Under the pieces are notes generated by a model, which was not told where the DNA came from, searched no databases, and worked only from the letters and a program-made list of their open reading frames with translations. Position numbers and translations under genes: made by a program. From assembly GCF_030056815.1 (NCBI RefSeq), contig NZ_JASHKR010000044.1, positions 1 through 39,867 on the forward strand: a stretch of DNA of 39,867 bases. Direction: 5' to 3'. This document shows, piece by piece, positions 17,372-25,574 of the stretch (position 1 is the first letter of the stretch; each line of letters begins with the position of its first letter). The DNA is from Rhodococcus sp. IEGM 1379. Its GTDB lineage: Bacteria > Actinomycetota > Actinomycetes > Mycobacteriales > Mycobacteriaceae.

Positions 17372-18081
17372 CATCGGTACCCGCCGCGGTCACTCCGGAG
17401 CAATCTCGAAAGATTCTTCGAACGACGGATGCCGGCGAGTTCCTGATGAGTGACTATCTGGGAGGGCATTCGGACGGCTCGGACGACGGCGGCTTTCAGG
17501 CCTATCTCGTCGGGCAGAAAGCTCCGGTACTTCGGCCGCATTACCACGAGGTCGATCAATTTCAGGTGGTATTGGACGGTGACGGCCGCTTGGGTAAACA
17601 CGCAATAGGTTCGGGCACGGTGCATTACAGCGATGCATACACGGTGTACGGCCCGATCTTTGCCGACAGCCCGGACGGTCTGTCGTACTTCACCCTGCGA
17701 CTCGATCCTGCCGTCGGACTGAACTACATGCCCGAGTCGCGAGTAAAAGGTGAGACTCGTGCCGGTGAGCATTTCACCTGTAGCGTTGACGAGAAGGCCA
17801 GTGGGACAGGTGAGTTGAATCTGCTGGCCCGCACTCGTCGTGGTGCTTCGGCATTCGGTGTCGCGCTTGTCCCTGGCGTGGAGCTAGCCGCCGAGGCGTT
17901 GCATCGATGTGACGGCCGAGGGTACGTTGTGGTGCTTTCCGGTACAGCCGACCTAGGTGGTCGATCACTGCCGACCGGAAGCCTGATCCCGTTCGAGACC
18001 GCGCTGGATTTGAAAGGCGTTACCGCACAATCCGAACAGGTCCGTCTAGCGGTAGTTGCATTTTCGACGCAAGTCGACTGA
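17368..18081 (+). CDS. Cupin-like protein coupled to the importer operon
   Basis: A 237-residue protein that I recognise only as cupin-like. Around residues 50-75 it has LRPHYHEVDQFQVVLDGDG, a HxH...E/Q metal-site pattern followed by the Gly turn of a double-stranded beta-helix. A second, degenerate half (LVPGVELAAEALHRCDGRGYVVVLSGTADLGG) looks like another barrel, so it may be bicupin. The start ATG 17368 overlaps the ATPase stop (ATGA), which ties it to uptake or first-step processing of the imported compound. No signal peptide is visible. It is convergent with the IclR gene. Function is unknown; isomerase, dioxygenase or sensing roles all occur in this fold. Confidence 0.75.
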   Translation: MTSVPAAVTPEQSRKILRTTDAGEFLMSDYLGGHSDGSDDGGFQAYLVGQKAPVLRPHYHEVDQFQVVLDGDGRLGKHAIGSGTVHYSDAYTVYGPIFADSPDGLSYFTLRLDPAVGLNYMPESRVKGETRAGEHFTCSVDEKASGTGELNLLARTRRGASAFGVALVPGVELAAEALHRCDGRGYVVVLSGTADLGGRSLPTGSLIPFETALDLKGVTAQSEQVRLAVVAFSTQVD

Positions 18082-18088
18082 CGACTGC

Positions 18089-18817
18089 TCAGTGTGTCCC
18101 TCCGAGCTGGTCGGCGGCAGCCCGGAGTAACTCGCCGAAACGATCGAAGTGATCTTCCGTGACTCGTGTTTCAGGCCCGCTGATAACTACCGCGCCGAGC
18201 GGTGAGCCTGATACGTCGAGGATCGCTGCGGCGAGGCTGGTTGATCCCTGCTGCACTGCACCTGCGCTGACGGACCATCCGCGAGAGCGAATCTCTTGGT
18301 ATTCTTCCGGACTCAGCAACAAATGTGTTTCGCTCGAGCCGTTTTCGCGTTCTTGCTGTGTGAGATAGGCGTGGATCACGCGTCCGGAAGCGCTGGTCTC
18401 AGGCGCGTGTACCTGTCCTACCTTCAGCGCTGTACGGACCATCTGGTTGCCATCGACTACTCCGAGCACGATCATGTGTTTGTTCTCCGCAACGGCGAGG
18501 TGAACGCTCTCTCCGGTTGCATCGCGGAGTTCGGTCATGACAGGTTGTGCGCGTGCCGTAAGTGACGAGCCGTTGTAGACCTGGCCGGCGACGACGACGC
18601 AGCGAGTGGAGAGTTCCCACCGGGGTGGGGCTTCGCCGGCGGGGCGAATCCATTGGGATTCATGAAGAGTCGCCAGGGTGCGCTGCATGGCGCTCTTGTC
18701 GATGTCGAGCAGGCGGGCGAGCGCTGTCAACCCGATGGGTTGATGGGCTGCGATGGCCTCGATGACGTGAAGACCACGCGTGAGACCACTGATTGTCTTG
18801 ACTGAGATCTGACTCAC
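18089..18817 (-). CDS. IclR family transcriptional regulator
   Basis: A 242-residue protein. The N-terminal winged helix-turn-helix (RGLHVIEAIAAHQPIGLTALARLL, then KSAMQRTLATLHESQWIR) is followed by the IclR effector domain (RDATGESVHLAVAENKHMIVLGVV, GQVHAPETSASGRVIHAYL). GTG 18817 is chosen as the first start next to the conserved domain, but its GAGG is too close to be a normal ribosome site, so the true start may be slightly upstream; the frame is open to 18952. It is divergent from the catabolic operon at 18939 with palindromes between them. IclR proteins control catabolic operons in response to small acids or CoA esters; this is the best candidate regulator for 18939-27195. Confidence 0.88.
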   Translation of the reverse strand: MSQISVKTISGLTRGLHVIEAIAAHQPIGLTALARLLDIDKSAMQRTLATLHESQWIRPAGEAPPRWELSTRCVVVAGQVYNGSSLTARAQPVMTELRDATGESVHLAVAENKHMIVLGVVDGNQMVRTALKVGQVHAPETSASGRVIHAYLTQQERENGSSETHLLLSPEEYQEIRSRGWSVSAGAVQQGSTSLAAAILDVSGSPLGAVVISGPETRVTEDHFDRFGELLRAAADQLGGTH

Positions 18818-18837
18818 CTCTATTGTTGGTACAGAAT

Positions 18838-18869
18838 TGATACATAGTATCACATTGAGATACTTGTGA
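18838..18869. promoter_or_regulatory. IclR operator candidates between divergent iclR and catabolic operon
   Basis: TGATAC (18838-18843) and GTATCA (18847-18852) are perfect arms around ata. A second repeat overlaps it: TCACA (18850-18854) and TGTGA (18865-18869) separated by ten bases. The block is AT-rich, starts 21 bp upstream of the iclR start and ends 70 bp before the first operon gene. Two overlapping symmetric sites suit IclR-type binding. Confidence 0.5.
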
Positions 18870-18938
18870 TGCAATAGATCTCGTGTAATTACCTTCGACG
18901 TGCACTTTCCCGAACCTGTGAAGTATCGAGAGGTTGAT

Positions 18939-19694
18939 GTGAAGAAGTTCAAGCCGTCTGTGGCGCAATTGATCCCGGATCTGACGCCGGCGGAACAGAT
19001 TGTCGTTCTTGCCCGCGCACTGTGGAATGAGGGTTATCGGGATCATCTCGCCGGACACATCACGTACAACCTCGGAGACGGCACCATGTTGTGCAATCCG
19101 TGGCTTCTGACCTGGGAGGAGATTCTCCCGGCCGACATCATCCGCATTGATATGGACGGCAAGGTCCTCGAAGGTGATTGGCCTGTTCCCTTGGGGATTC
19201 CGCTGCATCTTGCACTTCACCGAGCGCGGCCGGACGTGGGTATCGCGTTGCACAATCATTCCGAATTCGGCACGGTCTGGGCAGATTTGGGCGAGGTTCC
19301 GCCTGCCTACGATCAGAGTTCGAGCCTCGGCGGCGGTGAAGTGGTCCTCGTCGACGAATACGAAGGTGCCGTCGACAGCATGGCTGCGGCTGAATCCGCG
19401 ATACGGTCGATCGGTCAGGCTGATCGGGCACTTCTCGCCGGGCATGGCGTCTTCGTAACCGGGAACACTGCCGCAGCTGTCTACCTGCGAGCGGTCGCAC
19501 TCGAACAGCGTTGCAAGAACGCCTGGATGATTCGAGTAGCCGACGGGCCGTCGAAGACATCGTTGCCTGATTGGTGGCTCGATCGTATGGCCGGAAGTGA
19601 CGGCAACAGCTACTACGGGTTCTGGGAATCGGCAGTACGGGCCGTTCTGCGTTCCGACCCTGAGCTTCTCGAGAGCATCGAATCGTGCAGCTGA
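18939..19694 (+). CDS. Class II aldolase/adducin family protein
   Basis: A 251-residue member of the class II aldolase fold. Metal-binding histidines are visible in LHNHSEFG and LLAGHGVFVTG, so the zinc site seems present. In fuculose-phosphate aldolase the catalytic Glu sits in SSEWRFH; here the aligned stretch is PLGIPLH, with Gly86 in its place. A standard sugar-phosphate aldol cleavage is therefore doubtful. GTG 18939 has GAGAGG five bases upstream; the frame is open from 18900. It is the first gene of the operon controlled from the iclR-facing promoter, ahead of two acyl-CoA dehydrogenases. It may act as a decarboxylase, hydro-lyase or aldolase on a non-sugar substrate; which cannot be told. 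Confidence 0.85.
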   Translation: MKKFKPSVAQLIPDLTPAEQIVVLARALWNEGYRDHLAGHITYNLGDGTMLCNPWLLTWEEILPADIIRIDMDGKVLEGDWPVPLGIPLHLALHRARPDVGIALHNHSEFGTVWADLGEVPPAYDQSSSLGGGEVVLVDEYEGAVDSMAAAESAIRSIGQADRALLAGHGVFVTGNTAAAVYLRAVALEQRCKNAWMIRVADGPSKTSLPDWWLDRMAGSDGNSYYGFWESAVRAVLRSDPELLESIESCS

Positions 19695-19739
19695 GGGCAC
19701 GGTGCTCTGCCATCAACAGTGGAATCGGAACGGATGATC

Positions 19740-20918
19740 ATGGACTTTGAACTTGACGCGAACCAACGAGCCTGGCGTGAAGAGGTGCGCGCATTTCTTG
19801 CTGAGAACGTCACACCGGAACTACGTGCGGAGATGGCCGAACACGATCTCGAATTCACCGGCGGAGAACTCACGGCATTCCGCCGAAAGATCGGAGCCAA
19901 AGGATGGTTCGGACTGAACTGGCCCGAGGAATTCGGCGGACTCGGGCTGGGGGCCGTCTACCAGCATCTGTTGGTCAGCGAATTCGAGTACTGGGGTGTA
20001 CCGGGCCCAGATCTGACGGTCACCTCGGTGGCTCCGATGATCATGCGTCACGGCACTCGGCAGAATCGGGAGGTGTTCCTTCCGCCCATCGCTCGAGGCG
20101 AGTTGACCTGCGCAGTAGGGTATTCCGAACCCAATGCGGGTACCGACCTGGCGAGTTTGAAGACACGGGCAGTACGTGAGGGTGACGAGTGGGTGATCAA
20201 CGGTTCCAAGATCTGGAACAGTATGGCGCAGCGCGTCACTCACGAATGGCTGTGTGTCCGTACCAATACCGAAGTGCCCAAGCACAAGGGAATTTCGGTG
20301 ATCATCGTACCGATCGATGCGCCGGGTATCGTGATTCGCCCGATCACGGCATGGTCCGGGTATCGAACCAACGAGACGTTTTTCGACAACGTCCGTGTCC
20401 CCGCGACGAACTTGATCGGTGAGGTCGATAAGGGCTGGAAGTACATCACCGGCGCATTGGACCTCGAGCGGGGTGCACTCACCAATGCGGGTGATCTTCG
20501 ACGAGCGGTCGACGATCTCTTGATTCTCTCCCGCGAGATCCGTGAGGACGGAACGCGACCCGTCGACAGCGCAGATGTACGACGCAACCTTGCGCAGTTG
20601 GACGCCGATGTAGAACTCGCACAGCTCATGGGTTTCGAAGCTTCGTCGCTGTTGGAGAGCGGAACCATTCCGTCGGTGCTCGTGAGCACGGAGAAGGTGT
20701 TCTCCAGTGAGCTCAGGCAAAGAATCGCCGACATCGGAACATCGATGCTCGGTCCGGCCGGGTTGATTACGGGTTCCGATCCGAATGCAGTGATGGCAGG
20801 TAAATTCGAGCGTTTGTACCGTGCTGCCCCGTTGCTTCGATTCGGCGCAGGCGCAAACGAGGTTCTGCGAGACGTCATAGCGCAGCGCGGACACGGCCTG
20901 CCGAGTTACGGACGCTGA
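19740..20918 (+). CDS. Acyl-CoA dehydrogenase (possible alpha subunit of a heteromer)
   Basis: A 392-residue acyl-CoA dehydrogenase. The N-terminal helices (DFELDANQRAWREEVRAFLA) and central barrel motif VGYSEPNAGTDLASLKTRA are typical. A Glu243 in LDLERGAL sits in the same context as the catalytic base of isovaleryl-CoA dehydrogenase. The usual C-terminal RxQFG and QxHGGxGY FAD-contact motifs are absent. The last helices read RFGAGANEVLRDVIAQRG. ATG 19740 gives the common MDFEL start; ATG 19734 is two codons upstream. The next gene is a second dehydrogenase that has the missing motifs, so the two probably make an alpha2beta2 enzyme with shared FAD sites, as ChsE1-ChsE2 do. Confidence 0.92.
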   Translation: MDFELDANQRAWREEVRAFLAENVTPELRAEMAEHDLEFTGGELTAFRRKIGAKGWFGLNWPEEFGGLGLGAVYQHLLVSEFEYWGVPGPDLTVTSVAPMIMRHGTRQNREVFLPPIARGELTCAVGYSEPNAGTDLASLKTRAVREGDEWVINGSKIWNSMAQRVTHEWLCVRTNTEVPKHKGISVIIVPIDAPGIVIRPITAWSGYRTNETFFDNVRVPATNLIGEVDKGWKYITGALDLERGALTNAGDLRRAVDDLLILSREIREDGTRPVDSADVRRNLAQLDADVELAQLMGFEASSLLESGTIPSVLVSTEKVFSSELRQRIADIGTSMLGPAGLITGSDPNAVMAGKFERLYRAAPLLRFGAGANEVLRDVIAQRGHGLPSYGR

Positions 20919-20957
20919 CATGACCTTGATATTCCTTGACCGCGTAGGAGATCGCTG

Positions 20958-22100
20958 ATGAAACTTGTTGCTACCCAAGATCAACTCGATCTGCAGGCGA
21001 TGGCGGCTGCGGTGCTGGCAAAACAATGTCCGACCAGCCTGGTGCGTGAATTGGCGGGGCCGACGTCGGACGGAATTCCCGACAAGTTGATGGCGGCGCT
21101 GGCAGAGGTCGGTGTACTCGGTTTGGCGGTTGACGAAGAGTACGGCGGCGGCGGTGCGGGGTTGTACGAACTCGGTGTGTTCTTCCGTGAAGGCGGCCGG
21201 GTTCTGTGTCCGTCAATCGTCTACAGCACATTGCAATTCGGTGTAGCCGTTGGGCGTCTGGCCTCACCGGAGCAACGCAGTCGGTATCTGTCTAGTGTGG
21301 CCGGCGGCGAACTTCGCGCCACCGTCGCGGCCTGGAATCCGTCCGATGCAGCGGATATCCGTCCCACCGTAACCGCAACGCCTGCTCCGGGTGGATGGCT
21401 ACTCAACGGCACTATCGCCTTTGCGTTGAATACCTCGATCGCGGACGTGGTTCTGTTGACCGCTCGTACGGCGGTGTTTGCCGAACCCGAACGACTGATC
21501 TGTGCCTTCGTAAATCCGGCCGACGCGGGCTGGAACAGTGTCATTCTCTCGACAATGTCCGGCGAGAAGATCAGTCGTGTGGAATTGGTCGATGTCTTCG
21601 TATCGGACGACGCGGTGTCTCTCGGCGAGAGTGGGTATGGGCTGAACCGCGACGACGTCCGGTGGGTTGCGGAAGCGGCGGTAGCGCTTCAATGCATGGA
21701 GATGGTGGGGGGTGCCGCCGCGGTCCTGGAACGGACGGTGAACTACGTCGCCCAGCGCGAGCAGTTCGGGCGATCAATCGGTAGTTTTCAAGCCGCGCAA
21801 CACATTATCGCCGATATGCACATTTCGATAGAAGGCGCCCGGTTAGCGGCTGCGCAGTCGGTCTGGTGGACCGCCCGCGGAGAATCGGCCACACGTGCAG
21901 TCGCAATCGCGAAAATGCACTGCAACGAAGCGTACAAGCGGGCGACGCTCGACGGTCATCAGTTGCACGGCGGAATGGGGTATGTCCTAGAGACCGACCT
22001 GCATCTGTGGTCCGAGCGAGCAAAGGTCACGGAAATACGTTTCGGCACAGCAGATATCGCTGCCACCTGGTTGCAGAAGGAGCTTGGTCTTGTCCGATGA
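20958..22100 (+). CDS. Acyl-CoA dehydrogenase (possible beta subunit of a heteromer)
   Basis: A 380-residue acyl-CoA dehydrogenase, 39 bp after the first and with AGGAG seven bases before ATG 20958. It keeps the classical FAD motifs: REQFGRSIGSFQAAQH from Arg267, and QLHGGMGYVLETDLHLW. The central barrel motif is weak (AAWNPSDAADIRPTVTATP), without the T/S-E-P-x-x-G-S signature. At the C-terminal position where medium-chain enzymes carry the catalytic Glu (YEGT), it reads RFGT. It therefore seems to lack its own base and to complement the preceding protein. The stop overlaps the following CoA-transferase gene. Confidence 0.92.
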   Translation: MKLVATQDQLDLQAMAAAVLAKQCPTSLVRELAGPTSDGIPDKLMAALAEVGVLGLAVDEEYGGGGAGLYELGVFFREGGRVLCPSIVYSTLQFGVAVGRLASPEQRSRYLSSVAGGELRATVAAWNPSDAADIRPTVTATPAPGGWLLNGTIAFALNTSIADVVLLTARTAVFAEPERLICAFVNPADAGWNSVILSTMSGEKISRVELVDVFVSDDAVSLGESGYGLNRDDVRWVAEAAVALQCMEMVGGAAAVLERTVNYVAQREQFGRSIGSFQAAQHIIADMHISIEGARLAAAQSVWWTARGESATRAVAIAKMHCNEAYKRATLDGHQLHGGMGYVLETDLHLWSERAKVTEIRFGTADIAATWLQKELGLVR

Positions 22101-23301
22101 ATCGCACGCGGAATCACGTCAGGCTCTCCAAGACCTGCGAATCCTTGATCTTTCTCGGTGGGTAGCTGGTGAGTACGCCACAAAGATGTTTGCCGATTTC
22201 GGTGCGGACGTGGTGAAGATCGAAAAGCCTGGCACCGGAAGCCTGACACGGTCCTGGGGGCCCTTCCCCGGAGATGTCCCCGATCAGGAACGAAGCGCAC
22301 TCTTTCTGCACCTGAACACCAACAAGAAGTCTCTGGCTCTGGACCTGGAATCGGACTCGGACCGCGAAGTGCTGCTGGGCCTCATCGAAACTGCCGACGC
22401 CGTTGTGGAGTCCTTCCGGCCGGGCCACCTGGAGAGGCTGGGTCTGGGCCCGGACGTGTTGCAGGCGAGAAACCCTCGTCTGGTGATCACACGAATCAGT
22501 GCATTCGGTCAGAGTGGACCGTATCGGGATCGTGAAGCGACAGGGTTGGTTCTTCAAGCTGCCGGTGGGCCGATGAACGCGACCGGCGGAGCAGATCGTG
22601 CCCCGTTGCGAAAGCCTGGTCTGCTCGAGCACTACACGATCGGTCGTACCGCCGGAGAGGCCACGATGGCAGGACTGTTCAGTGCGCGGCGTACCGGCGG
22701 GGGATCGGTGATCGATGTATCGGGTCAGGAGGTTCTGCTTGCGGGAGCGGATCGTCGAGCGTCGTATCTGGTGTCTGCCGCCTATTCCGGCATGAATGCC
22801 CCACGAGGAGTGCGTAGTCCGCATCGGCACGGCGTGACCTTCACGGGACCGTTCCGGGCCAGTGACGGATTCGTGATGCTGTACGTGACCAATCAGGCCT
22901 TCTGGAATCGACTGGTCGACATCGTGGGTGAGCATGATCGTGAATTTCATTCGCGCTATCACGGGCGGGAAACGATTGTCGGTACCGATCGTGAAGAGTT
23001 CATGGAGTACGTCACCGAGTGGTTTGCCGTGCGCCCGAAGGTGGCGATCATGGAGCGGTGCGAAGCGGCGCGTATCCCCGTCACGGCGTATCTCGACGTC
23101 TCGGAACTGCTCCGTCACGAGCACTTTCGTAGCCGGGATGCTTTCGTTCGTGGTTCGCATCCCGTTGCCGGCACGTTGGACTACACCGGAGCGCCGTGGC
23201 GGATGGCCAACGGGTTCCGGTTGCGCCACACCGCGCCGACACTCGACCAACATGGGCCAGAGATCCGTGAGTCCCTCACGACTGCAGGAGGATCCGAATG
23301 A
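22090..23301 (+). CDS. Class III (CaiB/BaiF) CoA-transferase, subunit without the catalytic Asp
   Basis: A 403-residue class III CoA-transferase. LRILDLSRWVAGEYATKMFADFGADVVKIEKP is the family's N-terminal Rossmann entry, and NTNKKSLALDLESD and FRPGHLERLGLG follow. Where the family's acyl-carrying Asp is expected, 21 residues before the conserved TG of RRTGGG, this protein has His181 (LLEHYTIGRTAG). The start is probably TTG 22090, seven bases after AAGGAG; TTG 22084 is too close to it. It overlaps the dehydrogenase by 11 bases, and its stop overlaps the next transferase by four. I infer that it forms a heteromer with that neighbour, as BbsE and BbsF do in benzylsuccinate activation. Confidence 0.9.
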   Translation: MSDESHAESRQALQDLRILDLSRWVAGEYATKMFADFGADVVKIEKPGTGSLTRSWGPFPGDVPDQERSALFLHLNTNKKSLALDLESDSDREVLLGLIETADAVVESFRPGHLERLGLGPDVLQARNPRLVITRISAFGQSGPYRDREATGLVLQAAGGPMNATGGADRAPLRKPGLLEHYTIGRTAGEATMAGLFSARRTGGGSVIDVSGQEVLLAGADRRASYLVSAAYSGMNAPRGVRSPHRHGVTFTGPFRASDGFVMLYVTNQAFWNRLVDIVGEHDREFHSRYHGRETIVGTDREEFMEYVTEWFAVRPKVAIMERCEAARIPVTAYLDVSELLRHEHFRSRDAFVRGSHPVAGTLDYTGAPWRMANGFRLRHTAPTLDQHGPEIRESLTTAGGSE

Positions 23302-24569
23302 ACTACCCTCTCGAAGGCATCCGCGTCGTGGACTTGACCGTCGTATGGTCGGGTCCGGGGGCGACCGCGTTGTTGGGTGACCTAGGCGCGGAAGTGATTC
23401 GCCTCGAAGGGAACAACCGGGTCAGCAGGCAGGTCTCGGCGAAGACCACGAAGGAGTCGATAGCGCAGACCGGCTACCACGGTGGCACGTATCCGGACAA
23501 AGATCCCGGAGAGCGGCCTTACGACCGTACTGCCCTGTTCAACTGGCATTCCCGGAACAAACTCTCGGCGTGCATGAACCTCGACACCGAGGAAGGCCGC
23601 GCTGCGGCGATCGAGCTGATCAAAGTCAGTGACGTTTTGGTGGAGAATAATTCGAATGGCACGTTGGAGAAGTTGGGGCTGGGACATGAGCGCCTGCTCG
23701 AGATCAATCCGCGGTTGATCGTCGCTCGAATGCCTCCTCTCGGTATGACCGGTCCGATGAGTGATTACCTCGGCTACGGACCCAACTTCAACTCGCTGGT
23801 CGGAATAGCGGCGATGGACGGTTACGAGGGTGAGGAGCCGGATTCGGCCGGAGAGAACTACCACATGGACGAGGCAGCGCCGGCGGGGCTGGCCTTCGCC
23901 GTGATGGCCGCGCTCTGGGACCGCGAGCACACGGGTGTCGGTGGTCTTGTCGAGTTCGCACAAGCTGAAAATGTCATGGCGGAGATCGGTGAGTTCGTAC
24001 TCGACGCACAGGTCAACGACAGAATCCCGGAGATACTCGGAAACACGGATCCTCATGTGCTGCAGGATGTTTTCCTCAGTTCGGACGAAGATGTCTGGGT
24101 TGCGATCTCCGTAAGAGACGATCGGGACTGGGCGGCGTTGGCAGGAGTGATCGGTGGCGACGGTTTCGCGGTGTCCGGTTCGGATGCTTCCGCCCGACTA
24201 TCGAATTCAGTGAGTATTCGGGATCGTATTTCTCGATGGACTTGCGAATTGAGCGCGGACAGTATCGTTCGTGATCTGCAGGAATTGGGAATCCCTTCAG
24301 GCGTGGTCATGAACGAGTGCGCCGTACTTGCGGATCCCCACCTCCGTGAACGTGAGTGGTTCCAGGAACGCTCACATCCCTCGGTGGGAACCTATCGTTA
24401 TCCGGGACATCCCTGGCGGGCTGAGGGATTCGATTTGGCTTTCGGCCGAGTGCTTCCGGGATTCGGTGAGGACAACGAGTACGTCTACAAGGAGGTTCTC
24501 GGATACTCCGACGAGAAGTATTGCGAGCTCGAGGATTCTGGACTAGTGACTGACCATCAAATAGCCTGA
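23298..24569 (+). CDS. Class III (CaiB/BaiF) CoA-transferase, subunit with the catalytic Asp
   Basis: A 423-residue class III CoA-transferase starting in an ATGA overlap, with GGAGG just upstream. The N-terminus GIRVVDLTVVWSGPGATALL leads into GDLGAEVIRLEG. A loop (TKESIAQTGYHGGTYPDKDP) longer than in most family members sits around residue 60. Asp191 in HMDEAAPAG falls where the acyl-aspartate forms, 21 residues before the TG of REHTGVG. The family transfers CoA between acyl-CoA and a free acid without ATP. It likely activates or recycles the pathway acid using a cluster acyl-CoA as donor (inference). Confidence 0.9.
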   Translation: MNYPLEGIRVVDLTVVWSGPGATALLGDLGAEVIRLEGNNRVSRQVSAKTTKESIAQTGYHGGTYPDKDPGERPYDRTALFNWHSRNKLSACMNLDTEEGRAAAIELIKVSDVLVENNSNGTLEKLGLGHERLLEINPRLIVARMPPLGMTGPMSDYLGYGPNFNSLVGIAAMDGYEGEEPDSAGENYHMDEAAPAGLAFAVMAALWDREHTGVGGLVEFAQAENVMAEIGEFVLDAQVNDRIPEILGNTDPHVLQDVFLSSDEDVWVAISVRDDRDWAALAGVIGGDGFAVSGSDASARLSNSVSIRDRISRWTCELSADSIVRDLQELGIPSGVVMNECAVLADPHLREREWFQERSHPSVGTYRYPGHPWRAEGFDLAFGRVLPGFGEDNEYVYKEVLGYSDEKYCELEDSGLVTDHQIA

Positions 24570-24581
24570 GAGAGAAAGACT

Positions 24582-25106
24582 ATGACTGAAAATGTGATCA
24601 TGATTCCGGATTCGGAATCCCTGATTCCCGACGAAGTTGCAGCGCGAATCGGGGATGTTGTCTCCGAGTTCACCGGTGCCGTCGTCGCACGGGATTGGCA
24701 ACGGTGGGCTGTGTCCGTCGGCGAGAGCAACTCGTTGTACTTCGACAGTGACTACGCTCGCGCCCACGGGTATCGCGATATCGTCTGTCCTCCACTGTAT
24801 TTGCAGTACGCGATCCTCGGGGTGACTCCGATTTCGGAACTCAGAGTGGATGGATCTTCGGGTGCGGCCTCCGGAAATCTGGTTTTCCCGTTGTGCCCCA
24901 AACGTATGGCAGGCGGAGAGAACACCACGTTCTTCGGGCCAGGCTACGACGGCGACGTGGTCACCAGCGTGCGCGTAGTGGACTCGGTGGAGGAGAAGCG
25001 TGGACGCTCCGGCCGGTTCGTGCTGGTGACCTGGAAAACCACGTACACAAATCAGAATGACGAGGTGCTGGCCGAGGCCACCACCTCGATGATCGCGCGT
25101 CCGTAG
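24582..25106 (+). CDS. FAS1-like / MaoC N-terminal-type hotdog dehydratase subunit
   Basis: A 174-residue single hotdog domain of the FAS1-like dehydratase type. The helix ARDWQRWAVSVGESNSLYFD is the family's version of the hydratase motif: the GDxNPLH of R-specific enoyl hydratases reads GESNSLY, so the catalytic Asp is Glu and the His is Tyr. YRDIVCPPLYLQYAI and the strand FFGPGYDGDVVTSVRVVDS follow. Such half-enzymes pair with a second hotdog subunit to make the active hydratase, as ChsH2 pairs with ChsH1. The partner is the next gene, 12 bp downstream. Expected reaction: addition of water to a 2-enoyl-CoA. Confidence 0.85.
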   Translation: MTENVIMIPDSESLIPDEVAARIGDVVSEFTGAVVARDWQRWAVSVGESNSLYFDSDYARAHGYRDIVCPPLYLQYAILGVTPISELRVDGSSGAASGNLVFPLCPKRMAGGENTTFFGPGYDGDVVTSVRVVDSVEEKRGRSGRFVLVTWKTTYTNQNDEVLAEATTSMIARP

Positions 25107-25118
25107 CGAGGGAGAGTC

Positions 25119-25574
25119 ATGTCACCGCAGGTGTATTTCGACGACGTAGAGACCGGCGATTCGATCCCGGTCCTACACGTGAGCGTCAACCAATTGCAGA
25201 TGTTCCTCTTCAGTGCAGCGACATACAACGGGCACCGAATCCACTACGACCGTAGCTGGGCCGTAGACGTCGAGGGGTATCCGGACGTTGTTGTGCAGGG
25301 GCCTCTCCAAGCGGCGCTGCTTGCCCGTGTCGTCACCGACTGGATCGGTGGTGCTGGATCGTTGGTGAACTTCTCGGCATCCAACCGGGCCGTTGCTTTC
25401 CCGGGGGAACCGTTGGAGTTCACGGGTACCGTGACCGGCAAGCGCGACGAGAACGGAAGGACGTTGGTCGATCTGGAGCTCGCCGGTGTGCGTGAAGGCG
25501 CCATCCTGATGCCGGGAACGGCGACTGTGTGTTTGCCTCGTAGACCCGAACTTCCATCGAATGGAGTCTCCTGA
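25119..25574 (+). CDS. MaoC-like hotdog dehydratase subunit
   Basis: A 151-residue MaoC-type hotdog protein. YFDDVETGDSIPVLHVSV opens the fold, and the hydratase helix reads FSAATYNGHRIHYDRSWA. Compared with GDxNPxHxD, the Asp position is Asn37 and the second His (His42) is kept, so this is the more catalytic-looking half of the pair. VVQGPLQAALLARVVTDWIG is the following helix. Its last base is the first base of the thiolase-like start (TGATG), so the two are coupled. I infer a heteromeric enoyl-CoA hydratase with the preceding subunit. Confidence 0.85.
   Translation: MSPQVYFDDVETGDSIPVLHVSVNQLQMFLFSAATYNGHRIHYDRSWAVDVEGYPDVVVQGPLQAALLARVVTDWIGGAGSLVNFSASNRAVAFPGEPLEFTGTVTGKRDENGRTLVDLELAGVREGAILMPGTATVCLPRRPELPSNGVS

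Noticed and set aside
19821-21026. A 401-residue open frame on the minus strand across the two acyl-CoA dehydrogenases, and similar long minus-strand frames at 22114-23253 and 18660-19700
   Set aside because: They lie opposite genes with clear family motifs, have no domain features of their own, and are expected where codon third positions are G/C-rich.
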